Positions 18,685 to 26,509 of a stretch of 64,000 bases of DNA are shown here, one piece after another. This DNA is from Nocardia bovistercoris (GTDB taxonomy: Bacteria; Actinomycetota; Actinomycetes; Mycobacteriales; Mycobacteriaceae). The position numbers were made by a program, and so were the translations under genes. The stretch is taken from NCBI RefSeq assembly GCF_015674855.1, contig NZ_JADMLG010000009.1:149541-213540 (forward strand). Direction: 5' to 3'. How positions within the stretch are numbered: the stretch's first letter is position 1; every line of letters begins with the position of its first letter. The notes beneath the pieces are model-generated. The model saw nothing but the letters and a program-made list of their open reading frames with translations, did no database searches and was not told where the DNA came from.

Positions 18685-20135
18685 TGAAGCTCCAGCCTTC
18701 TCGCCATATCGGACATGAATACGCCTGTGGGATCGACACTTCGGCGGATCTTGATCCACTCGCCGATCCGGGGGTACATCTGGTGGAAGGCCTCGGCGGT
18801 GGTCCGCGAGTCCTTCCCGGTGTAGAGCCTGCCGCCGAATTCAAGGACGCGGCGGTCGAGTTCGGTGACGAACTCGTTGAGCCCGGCCTTTATCGGGAAA
18901 TCGAGGCAGACGTTCCAGCCCGGCATCGGGAAGCTCAGCGGCGCCTGATTGCCCTCGCCGAAATACTTGAACACGTTCAGGAACGAGTAGTGCCCGCTGC
19001 TCTGCACGTCGACGAGGATCTGCTTGAACTCCTGCACCGCTTCCGGCGGCACCACGAACTGGTACTGCAGGAAGCCGCGCGACCCGTAGGCGCGGTTCCA
19101 TTCGCCGAGCATGTCGAGCGGATGGTAGAAGGCCGTGAGGTTCTGCGGCTTCTGCCGGTAGGTGGCGCCCTTGCGGTACCAGACCTCGGTGGCCAGCGCG
19201 AAGGTCCGCTTGTTCAGCAGGCCGTTCGGGAACACGTCGGGGAAGGTCAGGAACGTCTTGCCGGTGAAGTCGAGCGGGTTCTTCCTGAGTTTCTTCGGCA
19301 GCTGGTCAAGGGTGGCCAGCGAACCGCGCGAGATCACCGCGCGCCCGAGTGCGGGCATCGGGCTCATCGCGTCGAACCATGCCGAGCTGTACTCGTAGCG
19401 GTCCTCGGAGCCGTCGCTGTGGAAGGCGATGGTTTCGTCGAGGCCCGCGGTGACGTCGCCGTCGGCGATGAAGTACGCCGTCTCGGTCGGCGTCATCTCG
19501 ATGGTGGCGCGCAGGATGATGCCGGTGAGTCCGCAGCCGCCGACGGTGGCCCAGAACAGTTTGGCGTTGCGCTTGGGGGTGATGTGCTGCACCGTGCCGT
19601 CGGCGGTGAGCAGCTCCATCGACCGCACGTGGTTGCCGAAGCTGCCCGCGCTGTGATGGTTCTTGCCGTGGATGTCGGAGCCGATGGCGCCGCCGACGGT
19701 GACCTGGCGGGTGCCGGGCAGCACCGGCACCCAGAGGCCGAACGGCAGCGCGGCCTTCATGAGCTGGTCGAGGTTCACACCCGCGTCCACGTCGACGAGC
19801 CGGGTGTCCCGGTCGATGCGGTGGATCTTGTCCAGCGCCGTCATGTCGACGACGAGGCCGCCCGCGTTCTGCGCGTTGTCGCCGTAGGAGCGACCGAGTC
19901 CGCGGGCGATGACGCCGCGACGCAGGTGGGCTGGCTTGCCGTCGTTGTCCTCGGCGACCATGGCCACGGCCTTGGCGATGACTTCCGGATCCGGGGTCGA
20001 CAGAACTTCGGCGGAGGTTGCGGCGGTGCGACCCCATCCGGTCAACTCACGGTGTCGCGTTGGTAGGGCGTACGCGGACCCGTTGTCGTCACCGGTTGTC
20101 GTGGTGGGGGTCGAAACTTTCGTGGACATCGGCAT
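18681..20135 (-). CDS. dprE1: Decaprenylphosphoryl-ribose oxidase DprE1
   Basis: FAD-dependent oxidase of the vanillyl-alcohol oxidase family, 484 aa from ATG 20135 (461 in M. tuberculosis; ATG 20129 is also possible). It oxidises decaprenyl-phosphoryl-ribose to the 2-keto form. FAD-binding motifs GLGRSYGDNAQN and HGKNHHSAGSFG (covalent FAD His) are visible, as is the substrate-side motif PGWNVCLDFPIK. The Cys in that motif (codon 18906-18908, residue 410) aligns with Cys387, the residue attacked by benzothiazinones. It forms an operon with dprE2 and is divergent from a GtrA-type gene, the same neighbourhood as Rv3789-Rv3791. Confidence 0.96.
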   Translation of the reverse strand: MPMSTKVSTPTTTTGDDNGSAYALPTRHRELTGWGRTAATSAEVLSTPDPEVIAKAVAMVAEDNDGKPAHLRRGVIARGLGRSYGDNAQNAGGLVVDMTALDKIHRIDRDTRLVDVDAGVNLDQLMKAALPFGLWVPVLPGTRQVTVGGAIGSDIHGKNHHSAGSFGNHVRSMELLTADGTVQHITPKRNAKLFWATVGGCGLTGIILRATIEMTPTETAYFIADGDVTAGLDETIAFHSDGSEDRYEYSSAWFDAMSPMPALGRAVISRGSLATLDQLPKKLRKNPLDFTGKTFLTFPDVFPNGLLNKRTFALATEVWYRKGATYRQKPQNLTAFYHPLDMLGEWNRAYGSRGFLQYQFVVPPEAVQEFKQILVDVQSSGHYSFLNVFKYFGEGNQAPLSFPMPGWNVCLDFPIKAGLNEFVTELDRRVLEFGGRLYTGKDSRTTAEAFHQMYPRIGEWIKIRRSVDPTGVFMSDMARRLELQ

Positions 20136-20221
20136 AGAGGCTACAGGTATCGATGAATTACGGACCGTCCTCACCATCCTCGCTCGTATCGGATCGCTCG
20201 GTTCCCGTTAAGCTCGTCGCC

Positions 20222-20740
20222 GTGCACGCCGAATCCCGCCTCCCGCTGCCGACCGAACCGCTCCCGGTCCAGGCGCGGCCCGACGCGGGTGAAGGAGACG
20301 TTCTGTCCACTCAGCCGTTCGCGAGCATCCCGCCCGACGAGGCGCGCGCCGACCTCGACCTGAAGACCCAGATCATCCGTTTCACGGTCACCGGCGGCCT
20401 GTCGGCGGTGGTCGACTTCGGGCTGTATCTGCTGCTCAGGAATGTCCTCGGGCTGCCGACCAGCGGCGCGAAGGCGATCAGCTTCGTGGCGGGCACCACG
20501 ACGGCGTACCTGATCAACCGGCGCTGGACCTTCCAGGCGCCGCCGAGCCGCGCCAGATTCATCGCGGTGGTCGCGCTGTACGCGACGACGTTCGCGGTGC
20601 AGGTCGGCATCAATCAGCTGATGGTGAACGTCCTCGGCGACAAGGCGTGGCAGCTGACGCTGGCTTTCGTGGTCGCGCAGGGCACCGCGACCGTCATCAA
20701 CTTCGTCGTGCAGCGGCTGGTGATCTTCAAACTCCGGTGA
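20222..20740 (+). CDS. GtrA-family membrane protein (Rv3789-like)
   Basis: About 172 aa from GTG 20222, with a hydrophilic N-terminal tail and four membrane helices. The core motifs FTVTGGLSAVVDFGLYLL, AYLINRRWTFQ and QGTATVINFVVQR match the Rv3789 type that lies next to dprE1 in mycobacteria. Rv3789 has been linked to DPA translocation or to recruiting AftA; which applies is unsettled, and it is applied here by homology and context. The start is uncertain: ATG 20153 is also in frame but would run into the dprE1 promoter region, and no clear ribosome binding site marks either. It is convergent with the next gene, with a 4-nt gap. Confidence 0.88.
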   Translation: MHAESRLPLPTEPLPVQARPDAGEGDVLSTQPFASIPPDEARADLDLKTQIIRFTVTGGLSAVVDFGLYLLLRNVLGLPTSGAKAISFVAGTTTAYLINRRWTFQAPPSRARFIAVVALYATTFAVQVGINQLMVNVLGDKAWQLTLAFVVAQGTATVINFVVQRLVIFKLR

Positions 20741-20744
20741 GCCT

Positions 20745-21383
20745 TCACCGCCCGCCGAAAGTGTGCAGCGCGGCGACGAGCCCTTCGCGGTCGGCTTTCG
20801 CGCCGAAGTAGTCGCCGCCCTTGGCGCGGGTGCTGTCGGTGCCCCATTCGCGGTTCTCGCGGGGCGCGGGCACCAGCCGCGGTATGTGTTTGCGGCAGTG
20901 GATGTATGCCTCCTCGACGCCGATCACCACCCACAGCCCGACCGTGCGGCCCTTGGTATTCGACGGCAGGTCGCCGACCCGTCCGCGCAGCGTCGCGTCC
21001 TCGACCACGCGCGCCGATCCGTTGACGTGCAGGCCGATCAGATCACGGACGAAATCCATGAGCAGGATTCCGATATGCGGGTTCTCCAGGATATTGCCCA
21101 TACTGGCCATGACCCCGTTGCCGCGGAACTCGGGATATGCGATGGTCCGCTCGTCGATGACGTGCAGGAATCCGGGTTCGCCCGCGCGAAAACTGGTGTC
21201 GCATTCCCCGTGTTTATCGCTGGTCGCGATGAAGGCCATATCCATTCGCGCGATGAATTCGATCATCGTCGGGTTGAGGTGGTCGAGGACCTGGTCGGTG
21301 TAGAACCGTTCGGCCCGCTCGGTGCTGCCGTGTCTGTCCTGTAGTTCGTGTTCGCCGTCGCTGCCGTATCGTGTACCGGGCAT
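20745..21383 (-). CDS. Pyridoxamine 5'-phosphate oxidase-like FMN-binding protein
   Basis: A 212-aa split-barrel flavin-binding protein. The core reads FIARMDMAFIATSDKHGECDTSFR, then YPEFRGNGVMASMGNILENPHIGILLMDF and VNGSARVVED, typical of the pyridoxamine-phosphate-oxidase-related family that contains heme-degrading or F420/FMN reductases and many uncharacterised members. The start is ATG 21383, preceded by GAGGGGGCGCAC, an excellent ribosome binding site; the frame is open upstream but lacks coding character. The physiological substrate cannot be told. It is probably monocistronic, with two near-palindromes about 170-205 nt upstream. Confidence 0.82.
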   Translation of the reverse strand: MPGTRYGSDGEHELQDRHGSTERAERFYTDQVLDHLNPTMIEFIARMDMAFIATSDKHGECDTSFRAGEPGFLHVIDERTIAYPEFRGNGVMASMGNILENPHIGILLMDFVRDLIGLHVNGSARVVEDATLRGRVGDLPSNTKGRTVGLWVVIGVEEAYIHCRKHIPRLVPAPRENREWGTDSTRAKGGDYFGAKADREGLVAALHTFGGR

Positions 21384-21553
21384 GTGCGCCCCCTCTGGTA
21401 GCCGGAATCCCGGATAGCACGGGTTCCGTGTCGAACGGGTGAATCGACCACAATGTGCAGAGTTTAGGGGAGGGGCGCGCGGCGCCGAGGTGGAATCGTC
21501 ATGGGGAATGAACCGTATTTCGGTTTGCCACATGAGTTTCCAGGTATTCGCCC

Positions 21554-21588
21554 ATTCCGACCGATCGGAATTTTCCGGCCGATCGGAA
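21554..21588. promoter_or_regulatory. Pair of near-palindromes, candidate operator
   Basis: ATTCCGACCGATCGGAAT (21554-21571) and TTCCGGCCGATCGGAA (21573-21588) are two near-perfect palindromes with centres 18 bp apart. They lie between the molybdoenzyme 3' end and the flavin-protein promoter region. The binding protein is unknown. Confidence 0.45.
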
Positions 21589-21610
21589 TGGGATTCGCGG
21601 TGCGCGAAGG

Positions 21611-23812
21611 TCATGCGGGGGTCAGGGTGACCGGCACGCCGTTGAACACCGCGTTGCCCGATGGCGCGTCGACCACCGAATCATCGGTCAGCACATTGGC
21701 GTTGACCCCGGCGTTGGCCTTGGCCACCGTCTGCGGACTCTCCTGGTGTCCCCAGCCGTGCGGCAGGCTCACCACACCCGGCATGATCGACTCGGTCGGC
21801 TCGACCGGCACGGTCACGACTCCCGCCGCGGATTTCACCACCGCCGTGCCGCCGAGGCCGAGCCGGAGCACATCGTCGGGATGCACCTGCAGCGTGCACC
21901 GATTCGTCCCGCTGACCAGCGTCGCGACATTGTGCATCCAACTGTTGTTGGACCGCAGGTGGCGGCGGCCGATCAAGACGAACTCGGGGGTGGCCTCGAC
22001 CGCCTTGGCCCGTATCCGCGCGACCTCGGCGAGCAGTTGCGGCGGCGCGAGATCCACCCTGCGTGACGCGGTCAGCAGCACCTCGGGCAGGCGCGGGCGC
22101 AACGGTCCGAGGTCGAGGCCGTGCGGATTGTCCAGCAGCGCGCGCAGATTCAGGCCGCCGGGCACCCCGGAGTCGAGGCGCTCGGTATTCCATTCGCCGT
22201 ATGCGCCGAGGCGAAGCATCATGTCGATGCGCTGTTCGGTGGTCGTCTCGCCGTGCAGGTCGGGACGGCGCTGCGCGAGCCCGGCCTTGGCCAGCGTGGT
22301 CGCGATGACCATCTCGTCCAGCGCGACCAGCGGGTCGTCGGTGTGCGGCAGCCCGGCGGCGATGGCGGCGAGGGTCGCGATCACCCGTGCCTCGGAGGGT
22401 TGATCGCCCAGCGGCACCAGCGGCGGCGAGTACCTCACGTAATTGCGCACCGCGAGCTGCAAGAGCGCGAAATCGTAGTGCGGGGACTGCAACGGACGCG
22501 GCGGCGGCAGGATCACGTCGGCGTGGCGCGTCGTCTCGTTCACGTAGCGGTCGACGCTGACCATGAATTCGAGACCGGCGAACGCGGCGGCCATCCGGTT
22601 GCCGCTCGGCGCTGACAGCACCGGATTGCCCGCCACCGTGATCATCGCCCTGACCTGCTGCCCGTCGCCGGGTGTCAGGATTTCGTCGGCGAGGGTCGCG
22701 ACGGGCAGTTCGCCCATGGCCTCCGGCAGGCCGCGCACCCGGCTGCTCCAGCGTCCGGTGCGGAACGGTTTGGTGCGCACGATGCCCGCCGCCGCGGCCG
22801 AGGCGAACATCGCGCCGCCTGGCGCGTCGAGATTGCCGGTGAGGGTGTTCACCGCTTCGACCAGCCACTGTGTGACCGTGCCGAATTCGGCGGTGCAGGT
22901 ACCGATGCGGGCGTAGACGGCGGCCGTCGGCGCGGCCGCGAGTTCGCGCGCGATCCGCGACACCGTCGCCGCCGGGATACCGGTGCGCGCCTGCACCACC
23001 TCGGGGGTGAAGCTCGCGGCGGCGGCGCGCAGCTCGTCGAGTCCGTCGACCTCGAGCCGGATATCGGTCAACTCTTCCTCGAACAGAGTCCGCACGATGC
23101 CGAACAGCAGGTAGGCGTCGCTGCCCGGCCGGATGAACAGGTGCTCGTCGGCGAGTTTCGCGGTGCGGGTCACCCGGGGGTCGACCACGACCAAACGGCC
23201 GCCGCGCGCACGCAACGCCTTGAGCCTGCCGGGGAAGTCGGGTGCGGTGCACAGCGATCCGTTGGATTCCAGCGGGTTGGCGCCGAGCATCAGCAGATAG
23301 TCGGTGCGATCCAGATCGGGTACCGGCATGAGGAGGGGGTCGCCGAACATCAGTCCGCTGGCGACTTGTTTCGGCATCTGGTCCGCGGTGCTGGCCGAGT
23401 ACAGGTTCTTGGTGCCGACGGCGCGGACCAGGGCGGGCACGTAGAGCGCGCCCGCGACGGTGTGCGCGTTGGGATTGCCCAGATATACGCCGACCGACTG
23501 GTTCCCGTGGGTGGCGATCAGCTCGGGTAGTCGGCTCGCGATGTAGTCGTATGCCTCGTCCCAGGTGGCGGTGCGCCAGGTGTCGGTGGTCCGGTCCCGG
23601 ATCAGCGGCGCGGTCACGCGATCCGGGTCCTCGTCGACGTGGCCGAGGCTGGCGCCCTTGGGGCAGATGAAGCCGCGGCTGAGCGGATCCTTCTTGTCGC
23701 CGCGCACGGAGGTCACGTGGTCGTTCGGGTCGAGGGTGATCGACAGTCCGCACACCGCCTCGCACAGCGGGCAGGTGCGCAGCAGATTACGGGCGGTGAT
23801 GACATCGGCCAT
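21611..23812 (-). CDS. Molybdopterin-dependent oxidoreductase (Rv0197-like)
   Basis: A 733-aa member of the DMSO-reductase/formate dehydrogenase superfamily. The N-terminus has a 4Fe-4S Cys cluster (CPLCEAVC at residues 14-21 and GFICPKG near 50). Pterin-binding blocks follow: GANPLESNGS and VVDPRVTRTA, then a C-terminal dinucleotide-binding beta-barrel starting near ILIGRRHLRSNNSW. There is no Tat signal, so it is probably cytosolic. No Cys or selenocysteine is evident at the usual metal-ligand position; STADQMP is found there. It resembles mycobacterial Rv0197 in length and domain order. The electron partner and substrate are unknown, and no accessory subunit is adjacent. Confidence 0.87.
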   Translation of the reverse strand: MADVITARNLLRTCPLCEAVCGLSITLDPNDHVTSVRGDKKDPLSRGFICPKGASLGHVDEDPDRVTAPLIRDRTTDTWRTATWDEAYDYIASRLPELIATHGNQSVGVYLGNPNAHTVAGALYVPALVRAVGTKNLYSASTADQMPKQVASGLMFGDPLLMPVPDLDRTDYLLMLGANPLESNGSLCTAPDFPGRLKALRARGGRLVVVDPRVTRTAKLADEHLFIRPGSDAYLLFGIVRTLFEEELTDIRLEVDGLDELRAAAASFTPEVVQARTGIPAATVSRIARELAAAPTAAVYARIGTCTAEFGTVTQWLVEAVNTLTGNLDAPGGAMFASAAAAGIVRTKPFRTGRWSSRVRGLPEAMGELPVATLADEILTPGDGQQVRAMITVAGNPVLSAPSGNRMAAAFAGLEFMVSVDRYVNETTRHADVILPPPRPLQSPHYDFALLQLAVRNYVRYSPPLVPLGDQPSEARVIATLAAIAAGLPHTDDPLVALDEMVIATTLAKAGLAQRRPDLHGETTTEQRIDMMLRLGAYGEWNTERLDSGVPGGLNLRALLDNPHGLDLGPLRPRLPEVLLTASRRVDLAPPQLLAEVARIRAKAVEATPEFVLIGRRHLRSNNSWMHNVATLVSGTNRCTLQVHPDDVLRLGLGGTAVVKSAAGVVTVPVEPTESIMPGVVSLPHGWGHQESPQTVAKANAGVNANVLTDDSVVDAPSGNAVFNGVPVTLTPA

Positions 23813-23866
23813 ACCTCAATCATCGCGTGCGATGTTCTTTCGTCAACAGTGCCGGGACGAAAAAGA

Positions 23867-23893
23867 CCGGTATCCGCGATCAGCGGATACCGG
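23867..23893 (-). terminator. Intrinsic terminator with U-tract
   Basis: Perfect 11-bp stem (23867-23877 with 23883-23893) and a 5-nt loop. On the minus strand it is followed by TCTTTTTCG, a U-rich tail. It serves the gene ending at 24011. Confidence 0.85.
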
Positions 23894-24010
23894 CCGCACC
23901 GGCGCGAGCCGGTGTTACTCGACGTGCGGTCGCCGACGGATGTCGGCAAGGGGGGACCGTGAACGCAGTGCCCGATCGCGAACGTCGAGGGGGCTGAAGC
24001 GTTCGGCCGG

Positions 24011-24520
24011 TCAGCAGGCGACGCTGGTGAGGGTGTCGCCGTTGCGGCGACGCGCCCGCGCGGCGGCGGAACGGACCGCGGCGGCGATGGCGACGACCGG
24101 AGGCAGCCAGCGGGCCTCGGCGGGGGAGACGCTCCACTGCGCCGCGCCCGCGGCGGAGATGTGGGTGGGCGGCAGCGCGATGCCCGCGCCGTCGGCATGC
24201 ACGGTGACGCCGGCCTCGCGCAGCGCCTCGATGGCCATGGCCGCCTTGCGCAGGCCGGTGACCAGGTGGATCTCGCGACGCTCGGCGCCGGGGATCTCGA
24301 TCACGGGGCCGGAGAGGTTGTTGGCGCGGAGGAAGCGGCGAACATCGCCTGCCAGCTTGCCGCTGACCTCGATACCCGCGACGTCCTCATCGGTGATCAG
24401 GCAGATCCCGTTGGCCGTTTCGGCGATCGTCCATCCGCGCGCGGTGTAGTCCTGCGCTGCGGCGGTCATCTCGGCCGCCGAGACGGAAGTCGGAAACGAG
24501 GTGCGCACTGTGTTCTCCAT
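24011..24520 (-). CDS. Hypothetical protein (about 169 aa)
   Basis: Start taken as ATG 24520 (MENTVRTSFP); GTG 24550 is an in-frame alternative and neither has a good ribosome binding site. The middle looks like an alpha/beta domain (GWTIAETANGICLITDEDVAG, then GPVIEIPGAERREIHLVTG). The C-terminus is Ala/Arg-rich, ending in VAC. Remotely it recalls short actinobacterial proteins annotated as truncated primase/polymerase-like, but that is too weak to assign. It is divergent from an XRE-family regulator across a 630-bp gap and ends in a clean intrinsic terminator, which supports it being an expressed gene. Confidence 0.7.
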   Translation of the reverse strand: MENTVRTSFPTSVSAAEMTAAAQDYTARGWTIAETANGICLITDEDVAGIEVSGKLAGDVRRFLRANNLSGPVIEIPGAERREIHLVTGLRKAAMAIEALREAGVTVHADGAGIALPPTHISAAGAAQWSVSPAEARWLPPVVAIAAAVRSAAARARRRNGDTLTSVAC

Positions 24521-25150
24521 TCCCCGGTAGATCCTTGGGTCTGCGTTCACGGGGGGTATCGAACGAGGGTGGTCGTCGCGTTACGCGAGTTTCCAAAGAA
24601 ATTTCGAACTGTATGGCTCGTCTCACAACGGGGGCCCGCATGTCGTTCGGCTATGACCGGCCGGTCAGTTCGTTTCATGCCTTCCGAGCTCGGGAAATCG
24701 GCCCGGTCGACGATCGCGGCGCGGCGGTTCGGCCGGTGCCCGGACGTGCGCTCGGCTCCGCGCGCTCGGCGGAACGGATCGGTGGTCCGCCTGCGAAGGC
24801 GCGCTGTCGGATGCGGCCGGAGTGGTCCGCCGTCCGGGAATCCTCGGGTCGGTCCGCGCCACGCGCGAAGGCGTCGATGTGGGTTTCCGGCGCGAGCGGC
24901 CTGCGTCCGCACGAAAAGCGACCGCACGGTGATCAACCTTGTTGTATTGCCGGGAAGTGGCTGACGCGAACCACATTGGCATGAGTGTGATGCTGACCTA
25001 TCTGTGCCACCAAGTGTGCACTATGTCAGATCGCCTGTGAAACAATGCTGTCCGGGCGGCCGCCCGACAATCGCGGGCGCCGAGGGAAGCGTCGCGCCGG
25101 GGGTCTGGAGGAGTGCCGGGCCGAGTCGACGCATGGCGCGAGGGGGAAGC
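24521..25150. other. Long divergent intergenic region
   Basis: 630 bp between the hypothetical gene and the XRE regulator. Frames here are G/C-position biased but have no ribosome binding sites or recognisable protein features, and none was accepted. The AT-richer stretch about 24940-25050 is the likely promoter area for the regulator. Confidence 0.4.
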
Positions 25151-26008
25151 ATGGCTTTACCGCACGGAACGACGGGTTCGACCATGCCGCGACGGCAACT
25201 GGGTCGCCACCTGCGCGAGTTGCGCAACCGCGCCAGGATGACCACGCGCACCGCGGCGCAGCGGCTCGAGTGGTCCGAGGCCAAGATCTGGCGTATCGAA
25301 ACCGGGCAGACCTCGCTGCGCAGCCTCGACGTCGAGGCGATGTGCAAGGTCTACGACGCGCCGACCGATGTCGTCGGCACGCTGACGGCGCTGGCCCGCG
25401 AGACCAAGGCGCGCGGCTGGTGGACCGCCTACAGCGATGTCATCTCCGAGGGTTTCGACGTCTACGTCGGACTCGAGGAGGCGGCCAAGCGGGTGTCCAC
25501 CTACGAGGACGCCATGATTCCCGGTCTGTTGCAGACCGAGTCGTATATGCGGGCCATGTACGCCGCGGGTCGCCCCGAGGCCACCACCGCCGAGATCGAT
25601 CGCCGGGTGCGGTTCCGGATGGCGCGGCAGAACCTGCTCACCCGCGCCGGGACGCCGCTGCACATCGACGCGGTGCTCACCGAGGCGGCGTTGTGGCACG
25701 GCATCGGCGGCGTCGAGGTCGCCGACGCGCAGCGCGCGCACCTGCGCCGGATGTGCGACCTGCCGAACACCCGCATCCAGGTGGTGCCGACCGAGTCCGG
25801 CTACCACGACGGCCTGGATTCGGGTCGGTTCGTCCTGCTGGAGTTCCCCGAGGGCCGCATGGGCGAGCAGCCGGAGCCGCCGGTGGTCTACATCGAGGCG
25901 TTCACCGGTCCGGTCTACCTGGACAAGGACGCCGAGATCGAGCGCTACCGAAGGGCTCTCGCGAATATCAGGGCCGCCGCGGTGGACGCGCGCACGGTAT
26001 TGGACTAG
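25151..26008 (+). CDS. XRE-family transcriptional regulator with DUF5753
   Basis: A 285-aa DNA-binding protein. The N-terminal helix-turn-helix (LGRHLRELRNRARMTTRTAAQRLEWSEAKIWRIETG) spans residues about 16-60. A DUF5753 ligand or interaction domain fills the rest, including the typical IPGLLQTESYMRAM and GLDSGRFVLLEFP blocks. Such regulators in actinomycetes usually sit next to a DUF397 partner; none is present here. The start is ATG 25151, with GGGGGAAGC just upstream; the longer open frame before it was rejected. It converges with the MarR gene, the two stop codons sharing CTAG. Confidence 0.9.
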   Translation: MALPHGTTGSTMPRRQLGRHLRELRNRARMTTRTAAQRLEWSEAKIWRIETGQTSLRSLDVEAMCKVYDAPTDVVGTLTALARETKARGWWTAYSDVISEGFDVYVGLEEAAKRVSTYEDAMIPGLLQTESYMRAMYAAGRPEATTAEIDRRVRFRMARQNLLTRAGTPLHIDAVLTEAALWHGIGGVEVADAQRAHLRRMCDLPNTRIQVVPTESGYHDGLDSGRFVLLEFPEGRMGEQPEPPVVYIEAFTGPVYLDKDAEIERYRRALANIRAAAVDARTVLD

Positions 26009-26424
26009 TCGGCCCGGACTCGGTCCCAGGTTTCGGCGAGTATCGCGCGATGGGTCGGCAGCGCCCGCGCGTGCACGGCCCTGCCCTCCTCGGTGGGGCA
26101 GACGAAGATGGCGCGGCGGTCGTCGACGCACATGCTGCGGTGCACGAGGCCGTCGCGCTCGAGCCGGGCCACCGCGCGGGAGAGCGCGCTCTGGCTGAGG
26201 TGGATGTCGCCCGCGAGATCGCTCATGCGGTAGTCGTCGCAGTTCGCGTCCATCAGCCGATCGAGGGTTTCGAATTCGCTGAGCCCGATGCCGTGCTGTC
26301 CTTGCAGCCCCTTCTCCAGGGCGCAGCTCACGGCGGCGTGTCGGTCGAGTAGTCGACGCCATTCGTCGACGCGTTCGGTCGGTGTGACCGTGCGTCGATC
26401 CGCCTGCGGTGCCGTCTTCGACAT
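26005..26424 (-). CDS. MarR-family transcriptional regulator
   Basis: A winged-helix dimeric repressor of 139 aa. The DNA-binding region is LSEFETLDRL...MSDLAGDIHLSQSALSRAVARLERDGLV, with the DDRRAIFV wing. It contains four cysteines (VSCALEK, ANCDDYR, RSMCVDD, FVCPTEE), so thiol sensing is conceivable but unproven. It is divergent from an MFS drug-efflux-type gene, with two palindromes between them, the standard arrangement for a MarR protein controlling an exporter and itself. The start ATG 26424 is 6 nt from a TAGGAT box, suggesting a leaderless mRNA. Confidence 0.92.
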   Translation of the reverse strand: MSKTAPQADRRTVTPTERVDEWRRLLDRHAAVSCALEKGLQGQHGIGLSEFETLDRLMDANCDDYRMSDLAGDIHLSQSALSRAVARLERDGLVHRSMCVDDRRAIFVCPTEEGRAVHARALPTHRAILAETWDRVRAD

Positions 26425-26430
26425 GGCGTC

Positions 26431-26459
26431 ATCCTAGTCGGTCCGCCCAATCTATGCAA
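26431..26459 (-). promoter_or_regulatory. marR promoter (leaderless)
   Basis: On the minus strand, TTGCAT (26459-26454), a 17-nt spacer and TAGGAT (26436-26431), then 6 nt to the ATG. Spacing fits a SigA-type promoter. Confidence 0.65.
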
Positions 26460-26460
26460 T

Positions 26461-26487
26461 CACATTAAATGTGTTGGCATTTAATGC
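26461..26487. promoter_or_regulatory. Two MarR operator half-palindromes
   Basis: CACATTAAATGTG (26461-26473) and GCATTTAATGC (26477-26487) are perfect odd-length palindromes sharing the core CATTNAATG, with centres 15 bp apart. They lie between the divergent MarR and MFS promoters, the second overlapping the MFS -35 box. Confidence 0.75.
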
Positions 26488-26502
26488 ACGCGCAAGTAAT
26501 GT
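26474..26502 (+). promoter_or_regulatory. MFS transporter promoter (leaderless)
   Basis: TTGGCA (26474-26479), a 17-nt spacer and TAATGT (26497-26502), then 7 nt to the ATG at 26510. A transcript starting at the A of ATG is expected. Confidence 0.65.
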
Positions 26503-26509
26503 CCTTCGC

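Noticed and set aside
20153..20221. Longer start (ATG 20153) for the Rv3789-like GtrA gene
   Set aside because: It would leave no room for a promoter between it and the divergent dprE1 start and adds residues unlike the family; still not fully excluded.
24521..25150. Candidate ORFs in the long gap before the XRE regulator
   Set aside because: All lack ribosome binding sites and show only the G/C-position bias expected of high-GC shadows.
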